From: JAUVKA01 sp964465145
Lineage (GTDB): Bacteria > Bacteroidota > Bacteroidia > Bacteroidales > UBA12481
Length of the DNA stretch: 6,091 nucleotides
Reading direction: 5' to 3'
Assembly (NCBI GenBank): GCA_964465145.1
Contig: CAYXJR010000148.1
Coordinates: 1 to 6,091, forward strand
A program made the translations under genes and the position numbers. The notes under the pieces were generated by a model. It made no database searches. It had not been told where the DNA came from and saw only the letters and a program-made list of their open reading frames with translations. Every line of letters begins with the position of its first letter. Within the stretch, counting starts at the first letter, position 1. Below are positions 5,530 through 6,091 of this stretch, piece by piece.

Positions 5530-6091
5530 ATGAAAAAGCTACTAATCCTTCTAGCCGTCATTATCCCCTTGAGCCTTGTTGCCCAGGAGTTTATCGAATC
5601 GGAGAGTTGTACCAGTGTTATTGTAGGCAAAGCAGCATCAGTAGATGGTTCAACGATGACTTCGCATTCCTGCGATTCGGGTACAGACCGGACATGGATC
5701 AACCTTGTGCCAAATCAAAAGTACAAGAAAGGGGAAGAGTGTGCTGTTTATCTTGAGCCTAAAAGGGCCAAGAGCCCGAATGATCCTGATATGATTGAGG
5801 CAGGTTTCATTCCTCAGGTAAGCGAAACTTATGCATTTATTAATACTGCATATCCGTGTATGAATGAGTATCAGCTGGCGATAGGGGAGACCACTTTCGG
5901 TGGAAAAAGAGAATTAGTTTCCGACAAGGGGTTGATTGATTGCCCTGAATTATACCGACTTGCTCTGCAGCGTGCCAAAACTGCCAGAGAAGCTATACTT
6001 GTAATTGATGAACTAACCAAAGAATTTGGTTATAATGATGCTGGTGAATGCTTTACCTTTGCCGATCCCAATGAAACCTGGCATTTTGAGA
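5530..6091 (+). CDS. Exported C69-family dipeptidase (second copy, 3' end cut by window)
   Basis: The first 187 codons are visible, and the frame stays open to the window end. The signal peptide has Lys2-Lys3, a hydrophobic core at about 4-17 and a VAQ end at 17-19. A short EFIESES segment (20-26) precedes the predicted nucleophile Cys27 in SCTSVIVGKAAS (26-37). The same blocks as in the upstream gene follow in order: DGS (39-41), TSHSCD (44-49), YPCMNEYQLAIGETT (108-122), GGKR (124-127), FGYNDAGEC (166-174) and WHFE (184-187). A hand alignment from SCTS to WHFE gives about 88 identities in some 163 positions, so this is a diverged tandem paralogue. The most different part is residues about 69-89, a likely place for altered substrate choice. 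The ATG at 5530 has only an A-rich stretch before it and no Shine-Dalgarno, as is common in Bacteroidota. The 137-base spacer may hold its own promoter or uncouple it from the first copy. Confidence 0.92.
   Translation, partial: MKKLLILLAVIIPLSLVAQEFIESESCTSVIVGKAASVDGSTMTSHSCDSGTDRTWINLVPNQKYKKGEECAVYLEPKRAKSPNDPDMIEAGFIPQVSETYAFINTAYPCMNEYQLAIGETTFGGKRELVSDKGLIDCPELYRLALQRAKTAREAILVIDELTKEFGYNDAGECFTFADPNETWHFE

Overview
The window reads as part of a chromosome from a Bacteroidota bacterium, probably an environmental member of the Bacteroidales/Marinilabiliales type. The signs are signal peptides that end in -AQ, AT-rich spacers, starts mostly without a clear Shine-Dalgarno, and exported C69 peptidases. 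The phylum call is an inference from style, not from a marker gene. All supported genes are on the + strand.

Layout: (1) 19-261 is a small uncharacterised protein with a faint AbrB-like look. Its stop codon lies inside an array of 7-bp repeats (249-310) that reverses orientation midway. (2) 403-1002 is a secreted DUF6305-type protein. Nine bases after it comes 1012-2304, a polytopic permease resembling TRAP DctM and the ion-transporter (IT) superfamily. (3) A 9-bp tandem repeat (2303-2338) starts at the permease stop codon and is followed by 2349-2513, an easily missed 54-residue protein with two hydrophobic segments. (4) Six bases later comes 2520-3683, a membrane-anchored zinc hydrolase of the succinylglutamate desuccinylase/aspartoacylase (M14-like) family. 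(5) 3725-5392 and 5530-6091 (cut by the window end) are two tandem, diverged, exported C69-family dipeptidases. The 137-base spacer between them holds a degenerate heptamer pair, an imperfect inverted repeat and a 10-bp tandem repeat.

Working model (inference): 403-6091 is one envelope-located scavenging cluster. The C69 peptidases cut short peptides and the zinc hydrolase removes an acyl or aminoacyl group, all outside the cytoplasmic membrane. The permease then imports the product, with the DUF6305 protein and the 54-residue protein as possible accessory subunits. No DctP solute-binding protein or four-helix DctQ subunit is encoded in the window, so if the permease is TRAP-like its partners are non-canonical or elsewhere.

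No RNA genes, insertion sequences, CRISPR arrays or convincing promoters were seen. No gene-free stretch exceeds 300 bases.
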